A DNA stretch of 64,000 nucleotides from Bradyrhizobium yuanmingense (GTDB taxonomy: Bacteria; Pseudomonadota; Alphaproteobacteria; Rhizobiales; Xanthobacteraceae), in assembly GCF_029167105.1 (NCBI RefSeq), contig NZ_JARFML010000020.1, positions 62,001-126,000 of the forward strand, given 5' to 3'. The position numbers were made by a program, and so were the translations under genes. Below, piece by piece: positions 8,538 through 19,800 of the stretch (its first letter is position 1; each line of letters opens with the position of its first letter). Under the pieces are notes generated by a model, which ran no database searches, was not told where the DNA came from, and saw only the letters and a program-made list of their open reading frames with translations.

Positions 8538-9442
8538 CGCATCTCGCCCCCCGCAAAGCTCGGATCGAGCAGGTCGCGAAGCACATCGCCGAGCAGATTG
8601 GCGGCGAGCACCGTCATCGCCAGCATCAAGGCTGGGAAGCCGAGAATCCACGGCGCGATCTGCAGGAACTGCCGTCCCTCCGACATCATGTTGCCCCAGC
8701 TCGGCACGTCGGGCGGCGTGCCCGCACCGAGAAACGACAGGATCGATTCCAGGATCATCGCGGAGGCAAAGACGTAGGTCGACTGCACCATGATCGGCCC
8801 GGCAGCGCCGGGCAGGATGTGACGATGCAGGATGGTCACGGTACGCCCGCCACAAGTGATAGCGGCCTCGACATAGACGCGTTCGCGCAAACTGAGAACG
8901 CTGGCGCGCACCACGCGCGCCATGCGGGGAATTTCCGGGAGGCTGATCGCCGTGACGATCACGATGGGGGAAGCGCCAATCAGCGCCACGAGTGCGATCG
9001 CGAGCAGGATCGCGGGGATCGCCATCACAGCATCCATCGCGCGCATCACGATCTTGTCGACGCTGCGGAAATAACCGGCGATGACACCGGTGCACACGCC
9101 GATCAGCGTGGTGAGAACAGCAACGGCAATGCCGACCGACAGCGAAACCCGCGTTCCCACCAGCGCGCGGGCAAACACGGAACGTCCGACTTGATCGGTG
9201 CCGAAGGGCTCCGCCAGCGACGGCGGTTGAAGCCGGTTCAGCGGGTCCAGCGCGGCGGGATCCGCGGTGATCCACGGGCTCACGACGGCCGTCACGCCAA
9301 AGGCGAGCAGCAGAGCGCAACTCAGAGCCAGTATGGGCTGGCGAACCGGCAGGCTCGCGATCTGCGCAAACCGGTTGACACCGATGTCCGGGGCATCGAG
9401 CCCTTCTGCTGCGTGGGTCATCGCCATCGGCTCGTCCTGCAT
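8534..9442 (-). CDS. ABC transporter permease (DppC type)
   Basis: This 302-residue inner-membrane permease has the DppC layout: a cytoplasmic N-terminus, one hydrophobic segment (ILALSCALLLAFGVTAVV), a periplasmic loop with EPFGTDQVGRSVFARAL, then five more membrane spans. The coupling-helix EAA motif reads EAAITCGG. The phrase SFLGAGTPPDVPSWGNMM near the C-terminus is characteristic. Its ATG overlaps the previous permease stop by one base (TGATG). An internal start at 9427 is also possible. Confidence 0.93.
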   Translation of the reverse strand: MQDEPMAMTHAAEGLDAPDIGVNRFAQIASLPVRQPILALSCALLLAFGVTAVVSPWITADPAALDPLNRLQPPSLAEPFGTDQVGRSVFARALVGTRVSLSVGIAVAVLTTLIGVCTGVIAGYFRSVDKIVMRAMDAVMAIPAILLAIALVALIGASPIVIVTAISLPEIPRMARVVRASVLSLRERVYVEAAITCGGRTVTILHRHILPGAAGPIMVQSTYVFASAMILESILSFLGAGTPPDVPSWGNMMSEGRQFLQIAPWILGFPALMLAMTVLAANLLGDVLRDLLDPSFAGGEMR

Positions 9443-10398
9443 CAGTACCGGATCCGTGGATCGACGACAGCGTAGAGAATGTCGACCACGAGATTGACGA
9501 CGACATAGACGAAGGCGAACAGCAGGATCAGGGCTTGCACCACCGGATAGTCGCGCCGGAGAATGGAGTCTGCGGTCAGCCGGCCGAGGCCGGGAATGGA
9601 AAACACGGTCTCGGTAACGACGACGCCGCCGAGCAGCGCGGCAAATCCGATGCCGACGACCGTGATGATCGGGACTGCGGCATTGCTGAGCACGTGCCGT
9701 GCGATGATTTTGCGGGCCGCGAGCCCCTTGGCATGGGCGGTGCGGACATAATCTTCGCGCAGCACCTCCAGCACCGCAGCGCGCGTCACCCTCGCAATCA
9801 AGGCGATATAGAGGAAGCTCAGCGAGATCGCGGGCAGCACGAGCGAATGCAGACAGGCCAGCATGCCCTGCGACAGCGGCTTATAGCCCTGCACCGGAAA
9901 CCAGTGCAGGCCGAGTGCGAGCGTATAGACAAGCGCGAAAGCGACGACGAAGACCGGCAATGAGAAGCCGAGCACCGCCCCCGCCATGGTCAGGCGCGCG
10001 ACGAGCCCCCTCGGACGATAGGCGGCGACGAGGCCGAGCGGCACGGCTACGACGACCGCGATCGTGATCGTCATGAGAGAGAGAAGCAGCGTCGGCTCGA
10101 TCCGCTGCGCGACGAGCTGCGAGACCGGGATGCGGCTGAACAGCGACAGGCCGAAATCGCCGCTCAGGATGCGGCCGGCCCATGCGAGGAAACGCGGCAG
10201 CAGCGGCAGATTGAGTCCGAGCGCCTGGCGCACCGCCTCCACCTGTGGCGGCGAGGCGAAGTCACCGGCGATCAGCACGGCGGGATCACCCGGCACGAGG
10301 CTGAGCAGCAGAAAGACGAATACCGCGACGGCGAGCAGCACGGGGATAGCCGCGAACAGCCGACCGACCACATAGCCGGTCATGCCGAGCGCCCGCAA
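9442..10398 (-). CDS. ABC transporter permease (DppB type)
   Basis: This 318-residue inner-membrane permease is the first gene of the importer operon. It has the DppB N-terminal span (LFAAIPVLLAVAVFVFLLLSLVPGDPA), the family phrase GLNLPLLPRFLAWAGRILSGDFGLS, and the EAA coupling motif in YVRTAHAKGL. The C-terminus VETVFSIPGLGRL is typical of the subfamily. The start may be 10398 or the nearer ATG at 10383. The promoter region upstream is shared with the LacI-type regulator and holds two mirror-image operators. Confidence 0.93.
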   Translation of the reverse strand: MRALGMTGYVVGRLFAAIPVLLAVAVFVFLLLSLVPGDPAVLIAGDFASPPQVEAVRQALGLNLPLLPRFLAWAGRILSGDFGLSLFSRIPVSQLVAQRIEPTLLLSLMTITIAVVVAVPLGLVAAYRPRGLVARLTMAGAVLGFSLPVFVVAFALVYTLALGLHWFPVQGYKPLSQGMLACLHSLVLPAISLSFLYIALIARVTRAAVLEVLREDYVRTAHAKGLAARKIIARHVLSNAAVPIITVVGIGFAALLGGVVVTETVFSIPGLGRLTADSILRRDYPVVQALILLFAFVYVVVNLVVDILYAVVDPRIRY

Positions 10399-10458
10399 AT
10401 GCGGACCGGCGATCGCCGGACGCCATCCAGCCCACGCACCATCGCCTCCCTGGTCTTA

Positions 10459-10471
10459 GTTAAACGTTTTT
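10459..10471. promoter_or_regulatory. Candidate LacI-type operator O1 (importer side)
   Basis: GTTAAACGTTTTT contains the palindromic core AAACGTTT with the central CG typical of LacI/GalR operators. It is the exact reverse complement of the site at 10561-10573. It lies about 60 bp before the importer operon's first start codon, where it could block the promoter. Confidence 0.65.
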
Positions 10472-10560
10472 CTAATGAAGCACGGAAGCTGGTCTATCGC
10501 AACGGTAATGTACATTTTTCATGCGTCTTTTGGCTTGCCTCCAGTCAATCCAAACAATAC

Positions 10561-10573
10561 AAAAACGTTTAAC
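10561..10573. promoter_or_regulatory. Candidate LacI-type operator O2 (regulator side)
   Basis: AAAAACGTTTAAC is the mirror image of the site at 10459-10471. The two AAACGTTT cores are 101 bp apart centre to centre. This copy ends 13 bp before the regulator's ATG and abuts its AGGAGAA ribosome-binding site, so it would give autoregulation and possible looping with O1. Confidence 0.65.
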
Positions 10574-10586
10574 AGGAGAAGAATTG

Positions 10587-11621
10587 ATGTCGGCAGGGCC
10601 GTTGCCCACTATCCACGAGGTCGCCCGGCTCGCCGGTGTCTCCGTGGCCACCGTGTCGAAGACGCTCAACCGGTCGGGCAAGGTCAGCGAGCTCCTCCAG
10701 GCGCGCGTCAATGCGGCAGCACGCAAGCTCGGCTATGCACCGCATGCCAGCGCCCGCAGCCTGCGCAGCGGCGCCACGCGCATCCTCGGGCTGCTCGTGG
10801 CAGACCTCGCCAATCCCTACTTCCTGAAGCTGGTCGAAAGCATCGAGTGGCTGTCGAGCGCGGCAGGCTATTCGGTCATTCTCTGCAACAGTGCCGAAGA
10901 CCCCGGGCGCGAGGAGCGGCATCTTGCCATGCTGCTGTCGCAGCGCGCCGACGGCGTCATCGTCATCCCGACCCGGCGCGGCTGGAGCGGACGCCAGGCC
11001 GCGCTGGCGGACTTGCCGATGCCGGGCATTCTGGTGGACCGACGCATCGAGGGGCTGGACCTCGATTCGGTCACGACCGACAATGTCGCGCTGGGACGGC
11101 TCGCGGCCGAACATCTCGACGATCTCGGCCATCGCCGCATCGCCGTGATCATGGGATCGCCCGAGCATCAGATCGCGCGCCACCGCCTCGATGGCCTCAG
11201 AAGCGGCCTGGCCTCGCGCGGCATCACCCTCGACGAACGGCTGATCGAGAAGGACAATTTCTCCGAGGCCGCCGGCCATGCCGCCGCAATGCGGCTCCTG
11301 CGGCATGCGCAGCGACCGACCGCGATCTTCGCCACCAACAATCATCTTTCGCTCGGACTGCTTCGTGCCATTGCCGAGAGCGGGCTCACCATTCCCGACG
11401 ACCTCTCCGTCATCGCGGTCGACGAGCCTCCGTGGGCCGGCTTGGTGCGGCCGGGCATGACCATCGTGACGCAGCCATCCGAGGCGATTGCCCAAACCAC
11501 GGTCTCGACCCTGCTGTCGCGAGTTTCGGAGGGACGTTCCGGCGTCGAGGGAGAGGCGAGATCGATCCAGCTTCAGCCGGCGCTGGTGGTGCGCGGGTCC
11601 ACCGCCGCGGTCCGGACATAG
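10587..11621 (+). CDS. LacI family transcriptional regulator
   Basis: This 344-residue regulator has a LacI HTH at about residues 8-30 (TIHEVARLAGVSVATVSKTL) with the hinge region following (SARSLRSG). The periplasmic-binding-protein-like effector domain contains GLLVADLANPYF, HLDDLGHRRIAVI and AIFATNN. ATG 10587 is set by AGGAGAA just upstream; an earlier in-frame start would run through the operator. It diverges from the importer operon and is followed after 2 bp by the amidase gene. It therefore probably controls both. The inducer is likely the imported compound or its hydrolysis product. Confidence 0.94.
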   Translation: MSAGPLPTIHEVARLAGVSVATVSKTLNRSGKVSELLQARVNAAARKLGYAPHASARSLRSGATRILGLLVADLANPYFLKLVESIEWLSSAAGYSVILCNSAEDPGREERHLAMLLSQRADGVIVIPTRRGWSGRQAALADLPMPGILVDRRIEGLDLDSVTTDNVALGRLAAEHLDDLGHRRIAVIMGSPEHQIARHRLDGLRSGLASRGITLDERLIEKDNFSEAAGHAAAMRLLRHAQRPTAIFATNNHLSLGLLRAIAESGLTIPDDLSVIAVDEPPWAGLVRPGMTIVTQPSEAIAQTTVSTLLSRVSEGRSGVEGEARSIQLQPALVVRGSTAAVRT

Positions 11622-11623
11622 AG

Positions 11624-13036
11624 ATGAGTGATGCGCCCGGCCTTGCGCCTTCCACCGGCATTCTTGCGCTGTCCGCCGTCGACGCCATTGCCGAGATTCG
11701 CAAAGGCCATCTGTCGCCGCTCGACGTGGTCGATGCCGCGATCGACAGGATCGAAGCGACGGATGCGGGGATCAACGCGATTCCGGTTCGCTGCTTCGAG
11801 GCCGCACGGGGTGAAGCACAGCGGCTTATGGAGAAAAAGGCGGCCGGCGAGGACTGGCCCCTGCTCTGCGGGCTTCCGCTCGCGGTCAAGGACAACACCG
11901 ATGTCGCAGGCGTGCCGACCAGCGGCGGCAGCGCGCTGACGGCCCGCGGCGCCCCCGAGATATCGAATCCCGCAATCGATCGTCTCCAGCGCAATGGCGC
12001 CATCGTCGTGGGCAAGAGCAATCTGTCGGAGCTCGGCGGCGCCAACACCACCAACGCGCTGTTCGGCGCGACGCGCAATCCGTTCTTTCCCGCGCTGACC
12101 GCGGGCGGCTCCTCCGGCGGATCGGCAGCGGCGCTGGCCGCGCATCAGGTCTTTCTCGCCCATGGCAACGATGTCGGCGGCAGCCTGCGCACGCCGGCCG
12201 CATTTTGCGGTGTTGCGGGGCTGAGGCCCACACCGGGCCTCGTGCCGAGAAAGCCGCTCTCCGATCCGTTCGACACCGTTTTCGTCGAGGGACCGATGGC
12301 GCGGACGATTCCCGATCTTGCCTTGATGCTGGATGCGATGGCCGGCTTCCATCCGCCCGATCTGTTGTCGCGCGAGCATCCCGCATCGTTCCGCAACGCC
12401 GCCGCACGACCCGGATGGGCGGGGCGAATAGCGGTGTCCGAGGATCTCGGCCTGCTGCCGGTCGATCACGACATTCGTTCCGCCTTCCGCGGCGCGATCG
12501 ACCGGCTCCAACCCGCCGGCTGCAGGATGAGCGAGACCGCCCCTGACCTCGCCGGGCTGCCGCGCGTGATCCGCGCGCTACGTGGTCTCGCCTATCTTGC
12601 CACCTGGGGCAGACTTTGGCCGCAATCGCGCGCGGCCTTCACGCCCGAGGTGGCAGGCGACATCGCCCATGGTGAAAGCCTCTCCGCAACAGACATCGCG
12701 GCCGCGATGGAGCAGCGCGCGGCCATCTACCGGCGCATGCAGGGTTTCTTCGGCGACATCGACATCCTGATCTGCCCGACCGCGCAGGTCGCGCCCTTTC
12801 CGGTCGAGATCATGTGGCCGGCCGAGATCGAGGGGACCGCATCGAAGATCTACATCGACTGGATCATGATCACCTATGTCTGGTCGATCCTCGGCTGCCC
12901 TGCGCTGGCGGTGCCCGCCGGCCGCGATGGGGCCGGCATGCCGGTCTCCTTGCAGGTCGTCGGCCCACCGCACAGCGAGGAGCGCCTGATCTCCTTCGCG
13001 GCCGCGATCGAGCAAACGTTCACCTCGCGGCCCTGA
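11624..13036 (+). CDS. Amidase (amidase signature family)
   Basis: This 470-residue enzyme carries the whole Ser-cisSer-Lys catalytic triad of the amidase-signature family. The Lys is in AVKDNTD (about residue 88), the cis-Ser in the Gly/Ser loop TAGGSSGGS (about 160-166), and the nucleophile Ser in NDVGGSLRTPA (about 187). It hydrolyses an amide bond in the cytoplasm, as no signal peptide is present. The ATG lies 2 bp after the LacI gene, so the two are cotranscribed. Together with the divergent peptide-type importer it suggests uptake and hydrolysis of an amide-containing compound. It is not GatA: no GatB or GatC is nearby. Confidence 0.92.
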   Translation: MSDAPGLAPSTGILALSAVDAIAEIRKGHLSPLDVVDAAIDRIEATDAGINAIPVRCFEAARGEAQRLMEKKAAGEDWPLLCGLPLAVKDNTDVAGVPTSGGSALTARGAPEISNPAIDRLQRNGAIVVGKSNLSELGGANTTNALFGATRNPFFPALTAGGSSGGSAAALAAHQVFLAHGNDVGGSLRTPAAFCGVAGLRPTPGLVPRKPLSDPFDTVFVEGPMARTIPDLALMLDAMAGFHPPDLLSREHPASFRNAAARPGWAGRIAVSEDLGLLPVDHDIRSAFRGAIDRLQPAGCRMSETAPDLAGLPRVIRALRGLAYLATWGRLWPQSRAAFTPEVAGDIAHGESLSATDIAAAMEQRAAIYRRMQGFFGDIDILICPTAQVAPFPVEIMWPAEIEGTASKIYIDWIMITYVWSILGCPALAVPAGRDGAGMPVSLQVVGPPHSEERLISFAAAIEQTFTSRP

Positions 13037-13119
13037 GGAACAGCGCAGCCGTAAGGAACCTGATCTTTCACGCGCCCGTCGGTTGAATTCGCAGGCCCGG
13101 AGTCCTATGCGTAAGCGCC

Positions 13120-15141
<2,022 letters not shown>

Positions 15142-15513
15142 CGGGGCGGGTTTGGTGCGGCGCCTTCCTCCACACCAAAGCTCGAAAACAACCCCATGCA
15201 CAGTAGCCGGGGGTAGCAAGATCAACGGCTTACGAGCGCGATGCGATTTGGCGTGATCGCCGGCGGCCCCAGCCCCGTCAATCGCGGCCTGATCCGCCCG
15301 GCGAATGACGAATTTCCGTTTTTACGAAATAGGGCTTGTTCGTCGGGCAAAACAGGCGTATGATGCCACCATCGCGGAACGTGGATGAGCGAACCCGTTC
15401 TGCCGGTCCGTATCGATATCCCTGAGCTCCAGTGCCGTACCGAGCGCGAGACTGCTCCGCGCCTGATTCGACTCGTCGCAGGAACGAGGATCATGCTCGG
15501 ACTGCGCGTCCGA

Positions 15514-16491
15514 TCACATCGGCTCGCCGACATCGCGGCGATAATGCCTCGGCGAAGTTCCGAAGCGGCGGCGGAAACAGCGGTTGAAGTAGGAGACCTC
15601 GTTGAATCCGCAGGCATAGGCGATATCGCTGATCTTCGATCGGTCGTAGCGCGAGTCGAGCAACATCTTCCGTGCCTTCTGCAGCCGCAGCTCGGTGACA
15701 CGTTCGGTAAAGCTCGATCCGGTCTCCTGGAGCAGTTCCTGGACGTAACGCGGCGAAAGCCCTAAATTGCGTGCAAGTTCGCCTGGCGAAAACGACGCAT
15801 CAGCGAAACGCGCCCTGAGATTCGCGATCACGTCCTGCAGCCGCGCGGCACGCAAGCCGCGGCGAGTTGCAAGTTCGGCTGAATCGCCGCGGGCGCCGAG
15901 GACCAGCGCGACCAGATCGATGAGATGCGTACTGATGTTCTCCTTCAGTACGAGGTCGGCATCGATATCGGAGTCGATGATAATGGCGAGATAGCGCTCC
16001 AGGTGACGCAAGGCCGGCGATGCAGCCAACGGCGTCAAGGCAAGGTCCTCGAAATTCGGCAGCCGCTCGGCCAGCAGCGCGCGCGGCACCGTGATGCCGC
16101 GAAAGGCGATCGGCCCATCAAGTTGCGACGCGATCGGCGCGGCGTTGGTATAGAGCATCGCCTCCCCCGCGCCGCGAATGGCTTCGCGGCCTTCCTGCCT
16201 GATCAGCGTACTCACACCGTTGAACGTGGTGCCGATGATGTAGTCGCCGCGGGTATCGGCTTCGACGTGACGCTGGGTACGCACTGCCGTCTGAATATTA
16301 GCCTCAAGCTGGGTGACCGCGATATCGCCGAGTTTCAGGAATTCGGACCGCGAGTAAAACGGCGCATCGGGAAAGAACGAAATGTCTGCCGCGCACAAAT
16401 GATCGGTGAACAGGTCGAGCCATAGCCGCTGGCGCGCACCTTCGTCGAGATGGGCAGGAAGCTGATCCGAAGCGAATACGACCTTGGACAT
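15514..16491 (-). CDS. AraC family transcriptional regulator
   Basis: This 325-residue regulator has an N-terminal AraC_binding_2-type sensing region (FYSRSEFLKLGDIAVTQLEA, HVEADTRGDYIIG) and a C-terminal double HTH. The second HTH shows the signature ISDIAYACGFNEVSYFNRCFRRRFGTSP in the last 45 residues. ATG 16491 opens the conserved domain; the frame extends 20 codons upstream without a better start. No obvious target is adjacent. The 380-bp gap between it and the barrel gene at 16875 shows no gene or clear operator. Confidence 0.92.
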   Translation of the reverse strand: MSKVVFASDQLPAHLDEGARQRLWLDLFTDHLCAADISFFPDAPFYSRSEFLKLGDIAVTQLEANIQTAVRTQRHVEADTRGDYIIGTTFNGVSTLIRQEGREAIRGAGEAMLYTNAAPIASQLDGPIAFRGITVPRALLAERLPNFEDLALTPLAASPALRHLERYLAIIIDSDIDADLVLKENISTHLIDLVALVLGARGDSAELATRRGLRAARLQDVIANLRARFADASFSPGELARNLGLSPRYVQELLQETGSSFTERVTELRLQKARKMLLDSRYDRSKISDIAYACGFNEVSYFNRCFRRRFGTSPRHYRRDVGEPM

Positions 16492-16874
16492 CGTTGCACG
16501 GCAAAGCTGTGGATGTAACGGGATACCGCGGCAGAGTTGATCGCGGCGCAAGCGTTACCAATGCGGTAAAGCGCCGCACGCTCTGCGGGAATGGATTGAC
16601 TGTCGCACGAGTCCAAGTCGGGCGCGCCGCTGTCCAACTCCGTGACGCAGTGAACGCGCGAATGTATCCACCGAGCAACACGGCGTTCGAAAAGGGCAGA
16701 CGATGCGGAATCGTCCAACTCGGGTGCAGGCCAGGACAAGAAGCCGATGGCCATGACGTGTCAGTAACTTGGCCATCAAACGAAGGCGGCAAGGGCGTGG
16801 TGCGCTGCGCCTGGTGACGGGGGCGTTCCGGTAGTTTTGAAGCGCCTCCTTTGGAATTGGAATTGGGGGGTGGA

Positions 16875-19800
16875 GTGAAGAAGCTGACATCACTGACGGG
16901 CGCTTCATTGGCTGGCGCCTCGATCATGGTTTCTGCAGGAGCTCTGGCCGCCGACCTCACTGTGAAGGCGCCGCCGAGGCCGCCATGGACCGATAGCTGG
17001 GCAGGGCCCTATATCGGCGCTTATTTCGGCGCCGGTGCTGGACGTGTGAAGGAAACCTCGGCGGGCGCTTTCAGCAGCAGCTCGGTCTCGACAAACGCCG
17101 GCGTGGTCACGTCGAGCTCGACTCTGATTGGGACGACTGCGAGCAATCTCTCGGGCGATGTGACCGGTTCGATGGTCGATCTGTTTGCGGGGTATAATTG
17201 GCAGGCCGGAAATATCGTGGCGGGCGGGCAGGTTGAAGGCACGGTCTTTTCCGATGTCGCCTTGAAGCCGTTCGGCAACCAGACCTTCAACAGCGTCAGC
17301 ACCAATGTGCTGCTCGGTGTGGTGACCGGGACCACTACCAGCTCGTCCATTGCGCAGAGCAACCAGCAACTGCGCTCGCGCGTCGGTCTGATCGGCCGGC
17401 TCGGTTTTCTCGCGCGTCCGGATCTGCTGCTGTATGGCCTCGGCGGCCTCGAGCTCGGTCACTTTACCTTTGCCGACAGCGCCGATCCCTTTGGGGGCGA
17501 TAACGGCAAATGGGTGGCCGGCTACACGGTCGGCGCCGGCGGCGAGTTGAAGCTGACCGGCAATTGGTCGCTGCGCGGCGAATACCGGTACTTGAATTTC
17601 GGCTTCAATCGGAGCGCAGCCAGCAGCGCAACGGCCAGCTCGGTGACGGGCGCAACCACTTTCGTGTCGACCAGCGGCGAAGCCTCTTCGTCACATACAA
17701 ATGCCGATTTCCACCTGGCCAAGATCGGTCTGGTCTACCAATTCGGCGACGGCGGACCGCTCTCCGCAATGGCGGCGATACCTCCGGCAGGACGCGGGAC
17801 GCCATCCGCAACCGCCTGGGGTGATAGCTGGGCTGGTCCCTATATCGGTGCCTACTTCGGCGCTGGCGCCGGGCGCGCAAGGCAGACCTCCACGAGAATC
17901 GACGACGAAGGCAGTGTCAGCACTGTCGGCGGGACGTCGGCGTTCACGCAATCAGGATTCGGCAATCTCTCCGGCGATATGACGGGGTCGATGGTCGATC
18001 TCTTCGCGGGCTACAACTGGCGAACCGGCAATGTCGTGGTTGGCGGGCAGATCGAAGGCACCCTGTTCAGCGACGTCACCACGAAGACCGTCGGCATCGA
18101 GGCATACAGCTCGGCTTCGAGCGACAACGGCGTCGTCACCTCGACCAACTCAGGGACGAACAGCATCGAAGACCGGCAGCAATTGCGCTCGAACATCGGC
18201 GTGGTCGGCCGGGCCGGTTATCTGGTGACACCAAATGTGCTGCTTTACGGCCTCGGCGGCCTGGCGCTGGGGCATCTGACCTATCCCGACGGTTATCCTG
18301 ATTCCGAAGTGCGCGTCGGCGGCAAGAACGGCAAATGGGTGGCCGGCTATGTCGCGGGCGCCGGCGGCGAGGTCAAGCTGACGGACAACTGGTCGCTGCG
18401 CGGCGAATACCGCTATATGCATTTCGGATACGACCGCAACGAGCCGTCAGGCAACTCGCAGACGTCCGTATCGGGTGGTGGTACCAGCACGTCCACCAAC
18501 AGCACCGTCAGCGCGCGGCATTACGACGCTGATTTCCACGTCGGCAAGGTCGGTCTGGTTTATCAATTCGGCGCGTCAGGTCCGCGGTCGGCGATGGCGG
18601 CACTGCCGGGCGTGGCCTGGAACGACGGCTGGGCGGGACCTTATATCGGCGCCTATTTCGGCGCCGGCGCTGGACGTGCCGCGGAAACCTTCACGACCAA
18701 CGAAAAAAGCACGAGCAGTTTCACCAGCGTCGGGACCACGACGTCCACCAGCACCCAATCGGCGGCCGGCCGTCCCGTCGGCGACGTGACCGGCTCGATG
18801 GTCGACCTTTTCGCGGGCTACAATTGGCGCGTCGGCAATGTCGTCGCCGGAGGCCAGATCGAAGGCTCGGTCTTTTCCGACGTTACGTTCAAGACCATCG
18901 GCCCTCAGACATTCTCCTCCGTTGATACCTCGAATGGCGTTGTCACCACGACGACTTCATCTGCGCAAACCGCCGGAAACCAAATCCAGCAGCGGCTGCG
19001 TTCGAATGTCGGCCTGATCGGCCGCGCCGGTTATCTGGTGACGCCGAACGTGCTGCTCTACGGCCTCGGTGGCCTGGCGCTGGGACATTTCACCGCCCCC
19101 GACGGGAACATTCTCCGCGGCGATGTCGACGGTAAGTGGGTGGCCGGCTACACGGTAGGCGCCGGCGGTGAGGTGAAGCTCACGGGCAACTGGTCGCTGC
19201 GCGGCGAATATCGCTATACGCATTACGGCTTCAGCCGCAACGAAACCAGCAGCTTCTCATCGAGCGCGCAATCGACGGGATCCTCCAGCGCCTCTTCGTC
19301 CGTCGACAGCACCAACCGTCAGATCAATGCCGACTTCCACACCGGAAGGATCGGTATGGTCTACCGGTTCGGTGAAGGAGGACCGCCCTCGGCCACGGCG
19401 GCGCTGCCCGGCGCCCCCAGCGACCACTGGGCAGGCCCCTATCTCGGCGCCTATTTCGCCGCCGGCGCAGGCCGCGCGCGGCAAATCCTCGCATCGACTG
19501 CTGACTCTGCCCAGCAGAACTTCAACGGCGCGGTGCTGACGACGGATTCCGTCAGCAACACGACGAGCCGTGGCAGTGCCGCCGGCGACACGACGGGCTC
19601 GATGGTCGATCTGTTCGCAGGCTACAATTGGCGGGCCGGCAATATCGTGGCCGGCGGTCAGATCGAAGGCACGCTGTTCTCGGATGTTGCCTTCAAGACG
19701 ACCGGCGAGCAAACGAGCAACACCCGTCAAGTTCTCAACGGTGTCGTGACCACAAGGGTCAATCCGAGCACGATGCAAGCCAGCGAGCAGCTGCGCTCGA

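Noticed and set aside
7548..9506. Very long minus-strand frame covering an ATPase and much of a permease gene.
   Set aside because: Only the part after ATG 8537 encodes the ATPase; the upstream part is an Arg-rich shadow of the permease gene.
13055..13080. EcfG-like promoter before ygiQ (GGAAC-N17-CGTC).
   Set aside because: The -10 box has a mismatch at the last base, and ygiQ has no other link to stress. Perfect boxes elsewhere make this look like chance.
15374..15398. GGAAC followed after 15 bp by CGTT.
   Set aside because: Spacing is one base short and there is no plus-strand gene downstream before the AraC gene's 3' end.
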